Assembly (NCBI GenBank): GCA_030123625.1
Contig: CP126121.1
Location: 4,070,179 to 4,134,178, forward strand
DNA: 64,000 nucleotides
Source of the DNA: Nitrospira sp.
GTDB lineage: Bacteria; Nitrospirota; Nitrospiria; Nitrospirales; Nitrospiraceae
Direction: 5' to 3'
Under the pieces are notes generated by a model, which saw nothing but the letters and a program-made list of their open reading frames with translations, did no database searches and was not told the DNA's origin. Numbering within the stretch: position 1 is the stretch's first letter; the number at the start of each line of letters is the position of its first letter. The translations under genes were made by a program, and so were the position numbers. This document shows, in pieces, positions 44,201 through 55,300 of the stretch.

Positions 44201-46108
44201 AACGGTCAGGCGATGCGCCGCTATACCGAGCGGTATGAGTACGATCCGGTCGGCAATTTCCACCGAATGATCCATCAGGCGGCAAATGGAAACTGGACCC
44301 GCCGCTATACCTACAATGAGACGAGTCAGCTCGAACTCACAAAGAAAAGTAATCGTCTGAGCAGCACAATTGTTGGGCGCGCGAACGGAGATTTGCCTCC
44401 TGAACTCTATCCTTACGATACCCACGGCAACATGCTGGCGATGGCGCATCTGCCGCAGATGGATTGGGACTTCAAGGATGAATTGCTGCATGTCGACTTA
44501 GCCGGCGGTGGCGAAGCGTTCTACGCCTATGATGCCGGTGGGCAGCGCGTACGAAAGGTTGTGGAAAAGAACAACGGAGCGCTGATCGAGGAGCGAATTT
44601 ATGTTGGGAGCTTCGACATCTTCCGCCGACGAAACGGTGGAGGGACCGTCACACTCGAACGCGAGACGCTGCACGTCATGGACGATAAGCAGCGCATCGC
44701 TCTAGTGGAGACACGGACGCAGGGCAACGACGGCTCGCCGGCACAACTGATCCGCTATCAATGCAGCAATCACCTGGGCTCCGCATCGCTCGAACTGGAT
44801 GGCGCGAGTCAGGTCATTTCCTATGAAGAGTACTATCCCTATGGCAGCACGTCGTATCAGGCGATCAGAAGCGCGGTGGAAGTTAGTCCGAAGCGGTATC
44901 GGTATACGGGGATGGAACGAGACGAAGAGACAGGATTTGCATGCCACGGAATGAGATATTACGCGCCATGGTTAGGAAGATGGACCAGTTATGATCCTGG
45001 CGGTCTCGCGGACATGCCGAGTATGTATGTGTATGTTCGTGACAACCCAATAAGGTTTTCTGACTTCTCCGGAACACAGTCTGTAGATGAGGTCGTCACC
45101 AAAATAGAGAGCAGACTGAAGTCTGCAGAAACCGCTCTTTACAATTTCGAGGGTGTTAGGAGCCGTCTCGCACAAGCAGCTCGTGAGTATAGCGACACAT
45201 TGCCTTCATATCTTACTGCGGCGAGAAATCAGGACATAGCAACAGCAACCAAGTTGGGTGAGGTTATCAATCGCAGTCAGCGAACACTTGCCGGTGCCCA
45301 ACAAGAACTTAAGGCAATCGAGAGGGCACTCTCGGAGCATGCCAATATCGATAATCTGCGAGGTGAGCTTGAGATAGCAATGGATCCGTCGCTAAACAGC
45401 ACGTTGACCCCGAACGAATGGGAAAAACTGCATGTCCAAGGGATGGGTAAGCAACTCGATAGCGCTCTTGAAAAGACAGCAGAATCGATTCGTAGTGCGC
45501 AAGATTTGCTTCCGGAGATTCGAGCACAACAACAAAATGCCTCACGGCTCGCGCGAAATTTCAAGCCGCTGGGATATGCAGGAGAGGAATTATCAAGTAG
45601 TGGTAGCGGCGCTTACAAATGGATTGGCTTAGGGCTCGCGGCTGTTTTTGCAGCTCTGAGATCCAAGAACCTAAAGGAGTTTGCAGGTAATTTGGCTTTT
45701 GACGCGGCAGTATCTCGTGTCCCTGTTTTAGCGGCTGTAACAGCCAAAGACGAAGGAAGCGCTTTGACTAACATAGTCGTTGCCGGATATGTCGCGCCAG
45801 CAGTCACGAAGTACATCGTCGCTCCTATCATAGCTAATCCTCTCACCTGGGCTGCGGCAGGTGCGGGAGGCGTGGCACATCTTCTATTCATGAAAAAGGA
45901 CCCTATCCCATACGATCAGAAACAGATAGATTACGCCCTAAAACATGGAAGCCGCGATCCATTTTGTGCCATCTGTCACGGTGCACATGGTTATCTCGAA
46001 CGGAGTAAGTACCCAAATTTGCATCCTATCCCAGCTCCAGTATTCGTTGGCAGGACGTATCAGCTTTCGGGGTCAAGTCACCCACCGTTTGCTTCACAAC
46101 ATTGGTGA
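38261..46108 (+). CDS. Fused TcB-TcC (SpvB/Rhs) toxin complex protein
   Basis: A 2615-residue protein. Residues about 35-330 are SpvB-like (PVSLPKGGGAIRGIGEKFAA; LALSYDSGSGNSIFGLGWHL). FG-GAP-like repeats follow near 440-690 (VKLVDLDGDGHADVLVTED), then TcdB middle regions (about 640-1030), YD/Rhs repeats (about 1600-2200, YDYDLLGTRVHQ) and the Rhs core at 2212-2275 (RYRYTGMERDEETGFACHGM; MYVYVRDNPIRF). After the core comes a 340-residue variable tail. TcB and TcC normally form a closed shell around the cleaved C-terminal effector. Here they are one chain. A TTG at 38189 is rejected as start. It lies 207 nt before the TcA gene. Confidence 0.92.
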   Translation: MDTRGYIRSTDQQPARTSPNVTAQSASPSSKESFQIAAPPVSLPKGGGAIRGIGEKFAANPVTGTGSMTIPIATSPGRSGFGPHLALSYDSGSGNSIFGLGWHLSLPSITRKTDKGLPKYQDADESDVFILSGAEDLVLAFIQDSGGNWIPEPVLSRAVNGSTYDVRRYRPRIEGLFARIERWTNHADPRDSFWRSISRDNVTTWYGKTPESRLADPTDQTRIFSWLICESYDDKGNAIGYQYKEENSEGIDLTQVHEANRNVETRKANRYLKHIRYGNHTPYFPQLLDNAPWPTLPPHSQWYFEVVFDYGEHDADAPMPDGEIVPWPCRNDPFSTYRPGFEVRTYRLCRRVLMFHHFPNEDNVGTDCLVRSTDLTYSYEENPTDAQNPIFSKLMTVRQSGCKRQGGGYLKKSLPSVEFQYTEPTIDGTIHDVDPESLENLPDGLDGGNYQWIDLDGEGMSGILTEQAQGWFYKRNLSPINLVKQNGDARAEAKFAPVELVATKPNTAIGGGHAQFMDLAGDGQPDLVTLDGPTPGFYEHDDGTSWNTFRPFTSRLNRAVADPNVKLVDLDGDGHADVLVTEDEAFIWHASLAEEGFGPAQRVAWANDEERGPALVFADGTESIHLADLSGDGLTDLVRIRNGEVCYWPNLGNGRFGAKVTMDHAPWFDSPERFDQRRVHLADIDGSGVTDILYLHADGVRLYFNQSGNSWSQPTIVPAFPRTDNLTAVAVVDLLGNGTACLVWSSPSPGDVRRPMRYIDLMGGPKPHLLVRTVNNLGAETLVRYSASTKFYLQDKLDGHPWLTRLPFPVHVVERVETLDRISRNRFVTRYKYHHGFYDGVEREFRGFGMVEQLDTEELAALTESGDFPDAMNIDAASYVPTVLTKTWFHTGAYLEGARISRHFEDEYYHEGDVSEGVQGLTNQQLEAMLLPDTELPITLKRQDGTSIPWQLTGDERQEACRALKGSILRREIFALDGTDDEDRPYSATEHNYTIELFQPLANNRYAVFFAHPRESIDFHYERRLRDVAGQKVTDPRVTHAMTLEVDGFGNILKSVAIGYGRRPGLSPLQGDDRLKQEQLHVSVTEREFTNAVDEADAYRTPLPSQVRMFELLKVTPDQNQPVVTNLFRFGELLAKVNQAGDGLHDLPYEDVSGTGATADHPYRRLIHHMRSLYRRNDLSGPLALGQVESLGIPFESYKLPFTPGLLAQVFQRNGQPLLPNPSAVLSSQGSDGGGYVDLDGNGSWWIPSGRMFLSPGTADTATVELTFARQHFFVPHRYRNPFHTNVVNTESLVSYDAYNLLAVETQDALGNTTRSMNDYRLLTPRRITDPNGNRAEVACDVLGMVVGTVVMGKVTENLGDSLENFATDLDDATVTAHLQDPLINPQAILQRATTRLVYDLFAYARTKDQPNPQPAVVYTLVRETHDADLQPGQQTKIQHSFSYSDGFGREIQKKVQAEPGPVPQRDADGKIIVEVDGRPVMTPNPVSPRWVGTGWTVFNNKGKPVRQYEPFFTDTHHFEFDVRIGVSPVLFYDPVERAVATLHPNHTWEKVVFDPWRQESWDANDTVLVADPRADAEVGGFFRRLPDGEYLPTWYGQRAGGGLGALEQAAAIKAAAHAGTPSVAHADSLGRTFLTIADNAAAGQYPTRIELDIEGNQRAVLDANNRVVMRYDYDLLGTRVHQASMEAGERWMLNDVTGKPIRVWDSRDHRFRTAYDPLRRPTEIFLQEGAMPEVLIGHTVYGESRPNPEMKNQRGKVVQLLDQAGVMTTEDYDFKGNLLQSARRLAKEYKATLDWAANPALEAQVFAGSTTYDALNRPLASVSPDGSIYRPTFNEANLLEKMDVNLRGASTATRFVANIDYDAKGRRVLIEYGNGVMTEYRYDPLTFRLNDLKTTRLSDQTPMQGLSYTYDPIGNITHIQDDAQQTVYFKNSVVTPDNDYEYDAIYRLITATGREHIGQVSQPETTWDDEFRVKLQHPQNGQAMRRYTERYEYDPVGNFHRMIHQAANGNWTRRYTYNETSQLELTKKSNRLSSTIVGRANGDLPPELYPYDTHGNMLAMAHLPQMDWDFKDELLHVDLAGGGEAFYAYDAGGQRVRKVVEKNNGALIEERIYVGSFDIFRRRNGGGTVTLERETLHVMDDKQRIALVETRTQGNDGSPAQLIRYQCSNHLGSASLELDGASQVISYEEYYPYGSTSYQAIRSAVEVSPKRYRYTGMERDEETGFACHGMRYYAPWLGRWTSYDPGGLADMPSMYVYVRDNPIRFSDFSGTQSVDEVVTKIESRLKSAETALYNFEGVRSRLAQAAREYSDTLPSYLTAARNQDIATATKLGEVINRSQRTLAGAQQELKAIERALSEHANIDNLRGELEIAMDPSLNSTLTPNEWEKLHVQGMGKQLDSALEKTAESIRSAQDLLPEIRAQQQNASRLARNFKPLGYAGEELSSSGSGAYKWIGLGLAAVFAALRSKNLKEFAGNLAFDAAVSRVPVLAAVTAKDEGSALTNIVVAGYVAPAVTKYIVAPIIANPLTWAAAGAGGVAHLLFMKKDPIPYDQKQIDYALKHGSRDPFCAICHGAHGYLERSKYPNLHPIPAPVFVGRTYQLSGSSHPPFASQHW

Positions 46109-46315
46109 GCGAGATGCCGGTTGGACAACTCGATGTTGATCATTGAACTCGCAATCTACATCAATTACCAATAATGCACGAATCGTCGTTCAGAAGGAAC
46201 GATGGGTGGAAGGAAAAGGTGTCAGAACCTTTGTAAGATGGGCGCAGATTAAAGGGTCGGATGTCTTTTCTGTTTTAAGGAATCCGGAAGCCATCCCTAT
46301 GGTCGGAGGGACATC

Positions 46316-49300
46316 ATGGATGCTCGTGCGTCAGCTTCAAACCCACCATATGAAGTAAAAGGCACTGTTCGCCTTGCCGACGGCTCTCCGGCCGCGAGCT
46401 TGAATGTATCGGCCTTCGATCGGGATTTGCGTGCGGAACAACTGCTGGGTCAGACGCAAACTAATCAGGACGGCTTGTACCGCATTCAATACAGCGCCGA
46501 TGCATTTGCTAATGCAGAGGGCGGCAGCGCAGATCTCGTTGTCAAAGTCTTCGCCGCCGATGGCTCGCAGCTCGCGACCTCGCCGATTCTGTTCAACGCC
46601 CCGCCGTCGGCTGTCGTTGATGTCACGATTCCTGCTGATGTGCGACAACCGCCGTCACTGTTTGAAAAGATCGGGCACAGGCTCAAACCGTTACTGAACA
46701 ATCTCAGGATTCAGGATCTTGAAGAGGATGCCCAACATCAAGATCTGAGCTTTCTGACAGGCGAAACGGGATTTGATACAACGGCTCTTGCCCGTTTTGC
46801 TCTAGCACACCGGCTCGCACAGCAAAACCTCCCAGCCGAATTCTGGTTTGTGCTGCTGGGCGGATCGTTTTATCAGTTCGCCGACGGAAAAAGTCTCAGC
46901 GATCAGCTGGCGACGGTTTTGAAGTCATTGCCATCGCTCGACGGCGCGGCTGTGCAGAAGGCGCTCGTCAGAGGATTTCATCAACAAGAGATTCCCGCTT
47001 CATTCCAAGAGAACGTCGCCGCGTGGGTCAAGGCCTTTCGAGCCTTCGCCGCCGCACAGTCGGTGAGTGGAGCAGGGAAGGCGACCTTTGCCGCCTTGGC
47101 GCTGGACGACGCCGGAATTACGAGTGCGCCCAAGCGGGAGACTTTCGCGCGCCTGTACAACGAGCACAGAGCATTGACGGCGGACGTCATCGCCGCCTTG
47201 TCACAAGACCGGTCGTTCACGAAGGCGGAGATCGCCGATCTGCAAACGTCCTTCCAGTTGGCGGATATCACCCAGGGCGATTTTTCCGTCGTCAAGATAA
47301 TCAAGCGGGAATTTGGCGTTCGCCAACCGGATCAAATTCGTACGCTGGCCAAAAAGGATGAACATGAATGGGTGCGCGTGGTTAAAGCGCAGGTTACCGC
47401 CGGGGCTCTCGCGCCGCCCATACAGGTCGGCACGATTACCAGTGGATCACCGCTGCCGGATGCCGAAATCTATGGGAAAACGCTGGCGCGCCAGTTTCGC
47501 GAAGCGTTCCCGACGGCGGCCTTCGCCGGCGGACTTGAACGGGTCTTGCAGAATGGCGGTGCTCAAGGCCTGCGTCATGGACCAGTCTTGCTTGGTTTCT
47601 TGGAACGTCACCCCGCCTTTGAATTCTTGAGGACGCCGATCGATGACTATCTCAAGACCCATGCCGTGTCCACTGATCGGGCGCTGGCGCAAGATGACGG
47701 GTTCCGGTTGGAGCTGAAAGCGGTGCAGCGCGTCTTCAAGCTGGCACCGACGTTCGAGGCCACGGATGCCCTCCTCGCCGACAACCTCCACTCCGCCCAG
47801 CGAATCTATCGCCTGGGGAGAAGCGAGTTTGTCCGCCGCTATGCGGGCAAGCCGGGTTTCACGGCTGAGGGCGCCGGCCTTGCCTGGAATCGCGCCGCCG
47901 ATACCCATGCCGCCGTCTTAACAATCGTAGCCGACCTCAAGTCACTGGAACCGGACGCTGTCCCTCGGGTCTTACAACACGACCAGGCGGCTCTGCAGAC
48001 GTTCCCCAATTGGAACAATCTCTTTCAGGCCGGCGATTTCTGTGAGTGCGAAGATTGCCGCTCGGTGCTGAGTCCTGCGGCTTATTTCGCGGATCTGCTG
48101 ATGTTCCTCAAGGATCGCCGGTCGGCCAAGCCTGGCGCGACGGTCAAGGATATTCTGTTCGGGCGGCGCCCCGATCTCGGCTACCTGGAACTGAACTGTC
48201 CCAATGCGCTGACGCCGCTGCCCTACATCGATGTGGTCTGCGAGGTGTTGGAAGCGGTGGTCGACTCGACCGGCGAGAACGATGTCGAGCTGGCGGGGTT
48301 CACGACCATGCCGGCCGATCCTGCCGCCGCCAAGGTTGCGGTGGCGGGAGCGTTCACGGCACAACAGATCGGCCTCGGTGCGGACTTCTCCCTTACGCAA
48401 GTGAATCCGGCCGATCCGGACCAATGGGTGGCGCACGGCGAGGAAGCGACATACCTGCTCAAGAAAAAAGGGAGTCCGAATTTTTTTGCTCAACTCCTCC
48501 CCAACACGAAAGCCAGTGCTGAAGAGCTACGGGGCTATCCTCAATATGTGAATTCGAAGGCCTATGCACAATTACGCCAAGCTCGATTTCCATTTGCGTT
48601 GCCCTTTGACCTCTTCGCTGAAGAAGTGCGCGCCGCCCTTCAGCAGTGCAATCTGCAACGGTGGGATCTCATGCGGACCTTCCGAGGGACGGCCGCGCCC
48701 AACAATCCCAACGATGGGGACATTGCGGCCGAGTATGTTGGAATCAGCGCCGACCCTGCCGCCGCGTTCGATGAGAAGCGCCTCATTCTGGTCGCCGATC
48801 CGACAGCGGCTGGACAACAGGAGTTGTGGGGGGAGGCGGGGAATGCCGATTGGTTGGCGGCGGTGACGACCGTCAACGATCCTCTCCTGGCGAAGACTTT
48901 GTCGAACGTCAAAACCTTTCTCCAAAAAACCGGCCTGGAATATGACGACCTCCTGGCCTTGCTCGATCTGAAATTCATCAATCCATCCGGCGACCTGGCC
49001 ATCCGTCACCTCGATGTGTCCTGCGATACGGACAAGAAGGTCATCACGCATTTGGATCCCATCACACTCGATCGGATCCATCGTTTTCTGCGGCTGTGGT
49101 GGAAACTCGCGGATTGGAAATTGTGGGAGCTCGATTTCGTAATCCGCCATCCTCGTCTCGGCAACGGGTCATTGGATGAGCCCTTCCTGATCAACCTGTT
49201 CAATTTCTGTGAAGTGAGACGTGGACTCGGTGGACATGTGACTGTGGAACAGGGCTGTGCGTTGTTCGGCAACCTGAATACCGAGACTCACTTCACCAAG

Positions 49301-52300
49301 CCGTTCGACCAACGAGCGGATGGTCTGTATCAGAGTGTGTTCTTGAACAAGCGACTCATCCATCCGCTCGACCCCGCGTTCCAACTCGACCCCGGCACGG
49401 GGGATCTGCCTGCAGGCCAAACCATTTCAGCTCACCTGCCGACAGTCTTGGCGGCGCTGGGTATCCGAGAAGCTGATCTGAATCTGCTCAAGACGTTGAC
49501 CAAAGCCTCCGATGGTCTGCCCTATATCACCGATGATCTCACGCTCGGAAATCTCTCATTCCTCTGGCGGCATGCCTGGTTGGCGAAATGGCTCAAGCTG
49601 ACGATTGAAGAGTGGACCGTGCTCCTCAAACTGGTGCACCAAGATATTCCGTTCTTTGCCTCGCCCGAGGAGGCCCTAGCTTTCTTGAACATCGTTCGTT
49701 CGGTCAAAGCAACCGGGTTCTCGACGGATGTCCTCAATTGGATTCTTGCAGCGGACCGGAACGCCAAAGCGGCGATGAAAGAAAGTGATGCGACTCGATT
49801 CCTCTCCGGCCTGCGCAAACAATTGCAAGCGATCAAGGCTCAGTACGAGCAGCCAATGCCCTCCGACATCGACGGGCTCACGGCACTTCTGACCGTTCTT
49901 CTACAACAACTACAGAGAAATGAGGCGGGCACGCAATTCTTTCTGGGAACCTTACGGGATGACGTCCGCGTGGCAACGACGGCGGTTGGACTGCCGCCCG
50001 GGTTCGATTTTTCTCCTGCCATCAAGGCGACCATCCCCATTCGCTACGATGAAGCAAAGCAGACGATCAGCTTCACCGGGTTGATGACGCCCGCCCAGAA
50101 GGCGACGCTCGCAGCCGTGATCGGCGACGCGGCCTATCAAGACGCGATTAATGACCTCTTTACTCAACCGCGCCTCGCGCTGAAATTCTTTGAGCCTTTG
50201 TTTACGGCCCCACTCGCCGGCCTGCCCTCGGCGGTTGATTTTCAATCGTTGCCAGACCCTTCTCTTGCATCCAGGATGTTTTACGATGCTGAGCAACGCT
50301 TGCTCAGCGTGGCCGGTATCCTCTCGAAGGATGATAAGGCTGCGCTCGATGCGCTGTCCTCCGATGCGGCCTACCGTGCAGCTATCACAAGCTTGGCTAC
50401 ACAACCGGTCATGATTGCCCCTCCAGACCCGCGCATTTGGCTGGTCGATACGGATCTGCAATTCCCGCTCAAGGACCATGTAGGCGATAACATGGCTGCC
50501 GCGGTGACCAAGGCACTGATGTATTTATCCGATACGCTCTCGAAGAACGCGGTCGTTCAAAGCGCCGCGTCCGAATTGAGGCTGACGGAGGCTTTATGTC
50601 GGCGATTATTGACTGACTATCCGATCCTCCCTGACACGCTGCTTACGCACTTGACAGGCCCATCCTTTGTCGGCACGTCAGGCGTGGTGGATTATGCCAC
50701 ATTGAAACTGACGTTTGACGGATGGTTCTGGGCCGGCCGAGTCGCCATGGTTTGGAAGCAATGGAAGCTGACGTTGACCGATCATGAAAAGCTGGCGGGG
50801 CTCCCAGCCGGCGCTCAGCTTTTGGATTTTGGGACGCTGCCGCTGGACAGTACCGGAACAATTGCCCCTCTTCAAAAGTTCTTGAGAGCCAGCCGGCTCC
50901 TTCAAATTCGCGATATGTTGCCGGAGGCCGGCATCACCTTTGTGGAGGTCTTGAATAAATTGGGGGGCGGTTCCTATCCGGCTGCTGCTTTTGCTGTTGA
51001 TGTTCATCTGCTTAACGACGCTTGGGCTGCTGCCGATGTGCAAGCTCTGGTTGCTTCGCTCGACCTCGCTTACCCTGCCGACTATCTATTAGCCGAAACT
51101 TGGGATCGACTGCGATTGACGTTCTACTATCTGACGAATCTCAATGCGGGGACCGATGCGGTCAAAGCCTTCGCCGCCACCACAATGACCGGGGTCCATG
51201 CCAAAACACTCAACGACTTGCTTCGGTCGAAATTCGGTGTTGAAACATGGCTCACACTGAGCGCGAACATTCAGGATGTCCTGCGGGAGCGGAAACGGGA
51301 CAGTCTGACTGCTTATCTGCTGGCGCAATCCATGCCTACAGACGCGCCCAGCGGGAAATGGGAGAACACGAACGATCTCTATGCGTATTATCTCCTCGAT
51401 GTGGAGATGAGCTCGTGCCTGCTGACAAGCCGCCTGGTACAGGCTTCAGGCTCCGTGCAGTTGTTCGTGCAGCGCTGCTTCATGGGGCTGGAGCCGGACG
51501 TGAAGGTGCAGGCAGATGGTGCGGACGGCGACAGCGCCTGGCGCTGGTGGACCTGGATGCGCAAGTACCGGGTGTGGGAGGCAAACCGCAAAGTCTTTCT
51601 CTGGCCGGAAAATTGGATCGAGCCGGAGTTGAAACCGGATCGGTCTCCGTTCCTCAAAGATCTCGAAAAGGATCTCCTGCAGAACGACATCAACCAGGTC
51701 ATGGTTGAGGCGGCATTCGCGACGTATCTGGAGAAACTGGATGATGTGGCCCAACTCGAAATCGCCGGATTCTATCAAGAGGATGACGGTGACAATACCA
51801 TCGTCCATGTCTTCGGTCGCACAAAAGGCGCGGCACCGCATCTCTATTACTACCGCCGCTATGACTATCGACAGTGGACACCGTGGGAGAAGGTGGATCT
51901 CGATATTCAAGGCGACTATCTCGTTCCGGCCGTGATCAACAAGCGCCTGTTCTTATGCTGGCCGGTGTTCACGGAAGTGCCTGATGAGGCGGCTAATGGT
52001 ACGGTCTCAACGCCTGAAGCTCACGAGAGTATTACCATCCAGAAAACGGTCAAGCGACATCGAATTCAAATGGCCGTGAGTGATTATCAACAGGGGAAAT
52101 GGACCCCGAAGAAAGTTTCCAAAGACTATTATCAAAGTAGCTGGATCACCGTCGTTGATACCGTTCCAAAATTTTATTTCTTTTTTCCCATTGACCGTAG
52201 CGAGACCGATGGTCGGTTTCTTATCAAGTTCGGCGGGTACAGTCTTGGCAGCGACGGATATGAACAGGCTGAGTTGTTCGGCGCATTCGAACTGGCGGAG

Positions 52301-55300
52301 TGCAAGGGTGTGCCTGAACTCGTCGCCTTTCATGGCAACTATAAACCGGTGATGCAGCCGGAATGGGCGTCAGTGGGCGAGTATCAGAACCCTGACAAAT
52401 CCTATACCGCTTTTATGAAGTGGCTCGAATTGGGTACTCCCGATGAATTCGGACACCTGATTGGTCGACATGACGATCCGCAAAATGATTTTACCCTTGA
52501 AAATACATTCGCATCCGCCGAAGGGTTCCGCTATACGCCTGTGCTCCTTCAGACCCCCTGGTTTTTCAGGATGTCTCCAGCATGGCAGTTGTCCTACTTC
52601 GATCGTCTCTTTCAGGATGGGCTGGCGGCATTAGGAGTGCAGAATGCCGCGGCGGCCAGAAGTTCCATCGAATCTCCTACACCAATCGGGACATGGCTGC
52701 CTTTCTTCTATGACGACAAGAAGCGGACCTTCTTTGTCTTGCCTGCTCTTGTACAGTCCACCAAGGGTGATCCCGACGGAACGCAGGTGGATATGCTTCT
52801 GTACTATCCGGAGGTTAAGAAAGCCTTTCGGCAATTAGAGGAGTATTATGCAGGGCTTGTCCAGACGTGGCTGGATAGCATCGATCTCTTAGCCTTGACT
52901 CCTGCGGAGCGGCAACAATTGGATCAGCTCCTCTGGCGAGCCTTTCCTGAAGAAGCGCCTCCACCGTTGCCTGGGACACCTCCTTCTTACACGCCGAATG
53001 AAGTGACACAAGTGAAGGGATTCATTACGCGTTATGTGATGAGGTATTTCCACCGTTATCTGGGTGTGTTAGCGCTTCGGCTCTTTCAATCCCGGCATTT
53101 CCACTTTAAGAACTTCTACCATCCGTTTGTGTGCGACTTCGCGAAATTGGTCTACAACCCGCTCAAAGGCATTCCGGCGCTGATGAGCCGAGAGACGCAA
53201 CTCAAGGATTCCGGTTTCAGTTTTTTTCGGATGTATCAGCCGACGCCGTGGGTGGTCGAACCGCCGACGGAGAAGTATTATCCGCGCGAACTGGTCGACT
53301 TTACCCCTGATGGGGCGTACTCGCCGTACAACTGGGAGTTGTTCTTTCACGCGCCGCTGCTGATTGCCAACTCGTTAAGCAAGAACCAACGGTTCGAAGA
53401 AGCTCGGAACTGGTATCACTTCATCTTCAACCCGATCGGGATCGAGAGCTCCATGCCCGGTGGCTCGGCGATGAGCAAATATTGGATCACGAAACCGTTC
53501 TTCGAAACCACAGACCCACAGTACATTCAGCAACGGATTGAGAACATCCTCCGCATGTTGGCGGGTGATACCAGCGTGCCGGGATTTTCTATACAGACGA
53601 AGAAGGATCTCGAAGATCAGGTGCTGGACTGGCGGACGCACCCCTTTGAACCGCATCGGATCGCCAACTATCGGACAGTGGCCTACCAGAAAACGGTGGT
53701 CATGAAGTACTTGGACAATTTGATTGCCTGGGGGGACTATCTGTTCCGCCAGGACAGTATGGAAAGTATCAACGAGGCCACGCAATTGTACATCATGGCG
53801 GCCGAGATCCTCGGTCCTCGCCCGATGAAGATCCCGCCCCAAGCGAAGCCGCCGATGGAAAGCTTCAATGAATTGGAGGATACGTTCGATGCCTTCTCGA
53901 ATGCGCTGATTGAAGTGGAAAATGTTATCCCGCCACTCTCCGGCAATAATGGTAATGGGAGCGATCAGGCTCCGCTGCCGATGCTCTATTTCTGCATCCC
54001 GAAGAACGAGAAGCTGCTGAGTTATTGGGATACGGTGGCCGACCGACTCTTCAAGATCCGCCACTGCATGAATATCGAGGGCGTCGTGCGTCAATTGGCC
54101 CTCTTTGAACCACCCATCGACCCCGGCGCGTTAGTCAAGGCTGTTGCGGCCGGCGTGGACATCGGAAGCGTACTTGCTGATCTCAATGCGCCGCTACCGC
54201 TCTACCGGTTCAACGTGGTTCTGTCAAAGGCCAACGAGATCTGCAACGATGTGAGAGCGCTGGGGAGCGCACTCCTCACCGCTCTGCAGAGCAGAGACTC
54301 GGAAACGTTGAGTCTGTTGCGACAGGACCAGGAAATCAGGGTGCTGGAAGCGGTGAAAGCGGTTCGTGAGCAACAAATCGAAGAGGCCAAAGACAACCTG
54401 GAAGGACTTCAGAAGAATAAAGAGCTGGCGCAAATGAAGCAAACGTACTATGAGACGCGTGAGTTCCTGAACATTGGTGAGGCCCTCGCCTTAGGCCTGT
54501 CCTACGAATCGGCGACAATCAGCACCGCGATACAACTTGCATCCGCGCTGGCAGGGACCACCAGGGTCGCAGTGCCGCAGTTTACGACGGGTGGAGCAGG
54601 TTTTGGAGGATCACCCGTTGCCACTATGACCCATGGCGGAGAGACCCTCGCCGATGCCGGCGAGGATGCCGCGCAGGTTCTCTCGGTGGTTGCAATGGCG
54701 ATGGAGAAGGCTGCTGCTATCACCGGCACGGTCGCAGGCTATCAGCGGCGGCAGGACGAGTGGAACTTTCAGAGAGATTTGGCGACCAAGGAAACCGAGC
54801 AGCTCGATCAGTCGATCGCGGCCGCTGAACTCCGGGTTGCGATGGCTGAGAAGGAACTGGAAAATCATCAACTTCAAATAGACAATGCCAATGCGACGGC
54901 AGACTTTCTGCGGTTGAAATATACCAATGAAGAGTTGTACCAATGGCAGATCGGTCAGATATCCGGCGTCTACTTCCAGAGCTACCAGCTGGCCTATGAC
55001 TTGGCCAAACGAGCGGAGCGGTGCTTTCGATTTGAACTTGGGTTGCAGGACAGCAATTACATTCAATTCGGCTATTGGGATAGTTTGAAAAAAGGTCTGC
55101 TCTCAGGGGAGAAGCTCCAATACGATCTACGGCGGCTCGAAACGGCCTACCTCGAGCAGAATCGGCGCGAGTTTGAGCTGACAAAAAGTGTTTCTCTCTT
55201 GTTGCTGGATCCTCTGGCCTTGGTTCAGCTGAGAGAAAAAGGGCGTTGCTTCATCAACCTGCCTGAGGAGATCTTTGATCTGGATTATCCAGGGCACTAT

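Noticed and set aside
46143..46358. Small frame between the two toxin genes (possible immunity protein)
   Set aside because: It needs a TTG start, overlaps the TcA start codon and its strong ribosome site, and shows no known immunity fold.
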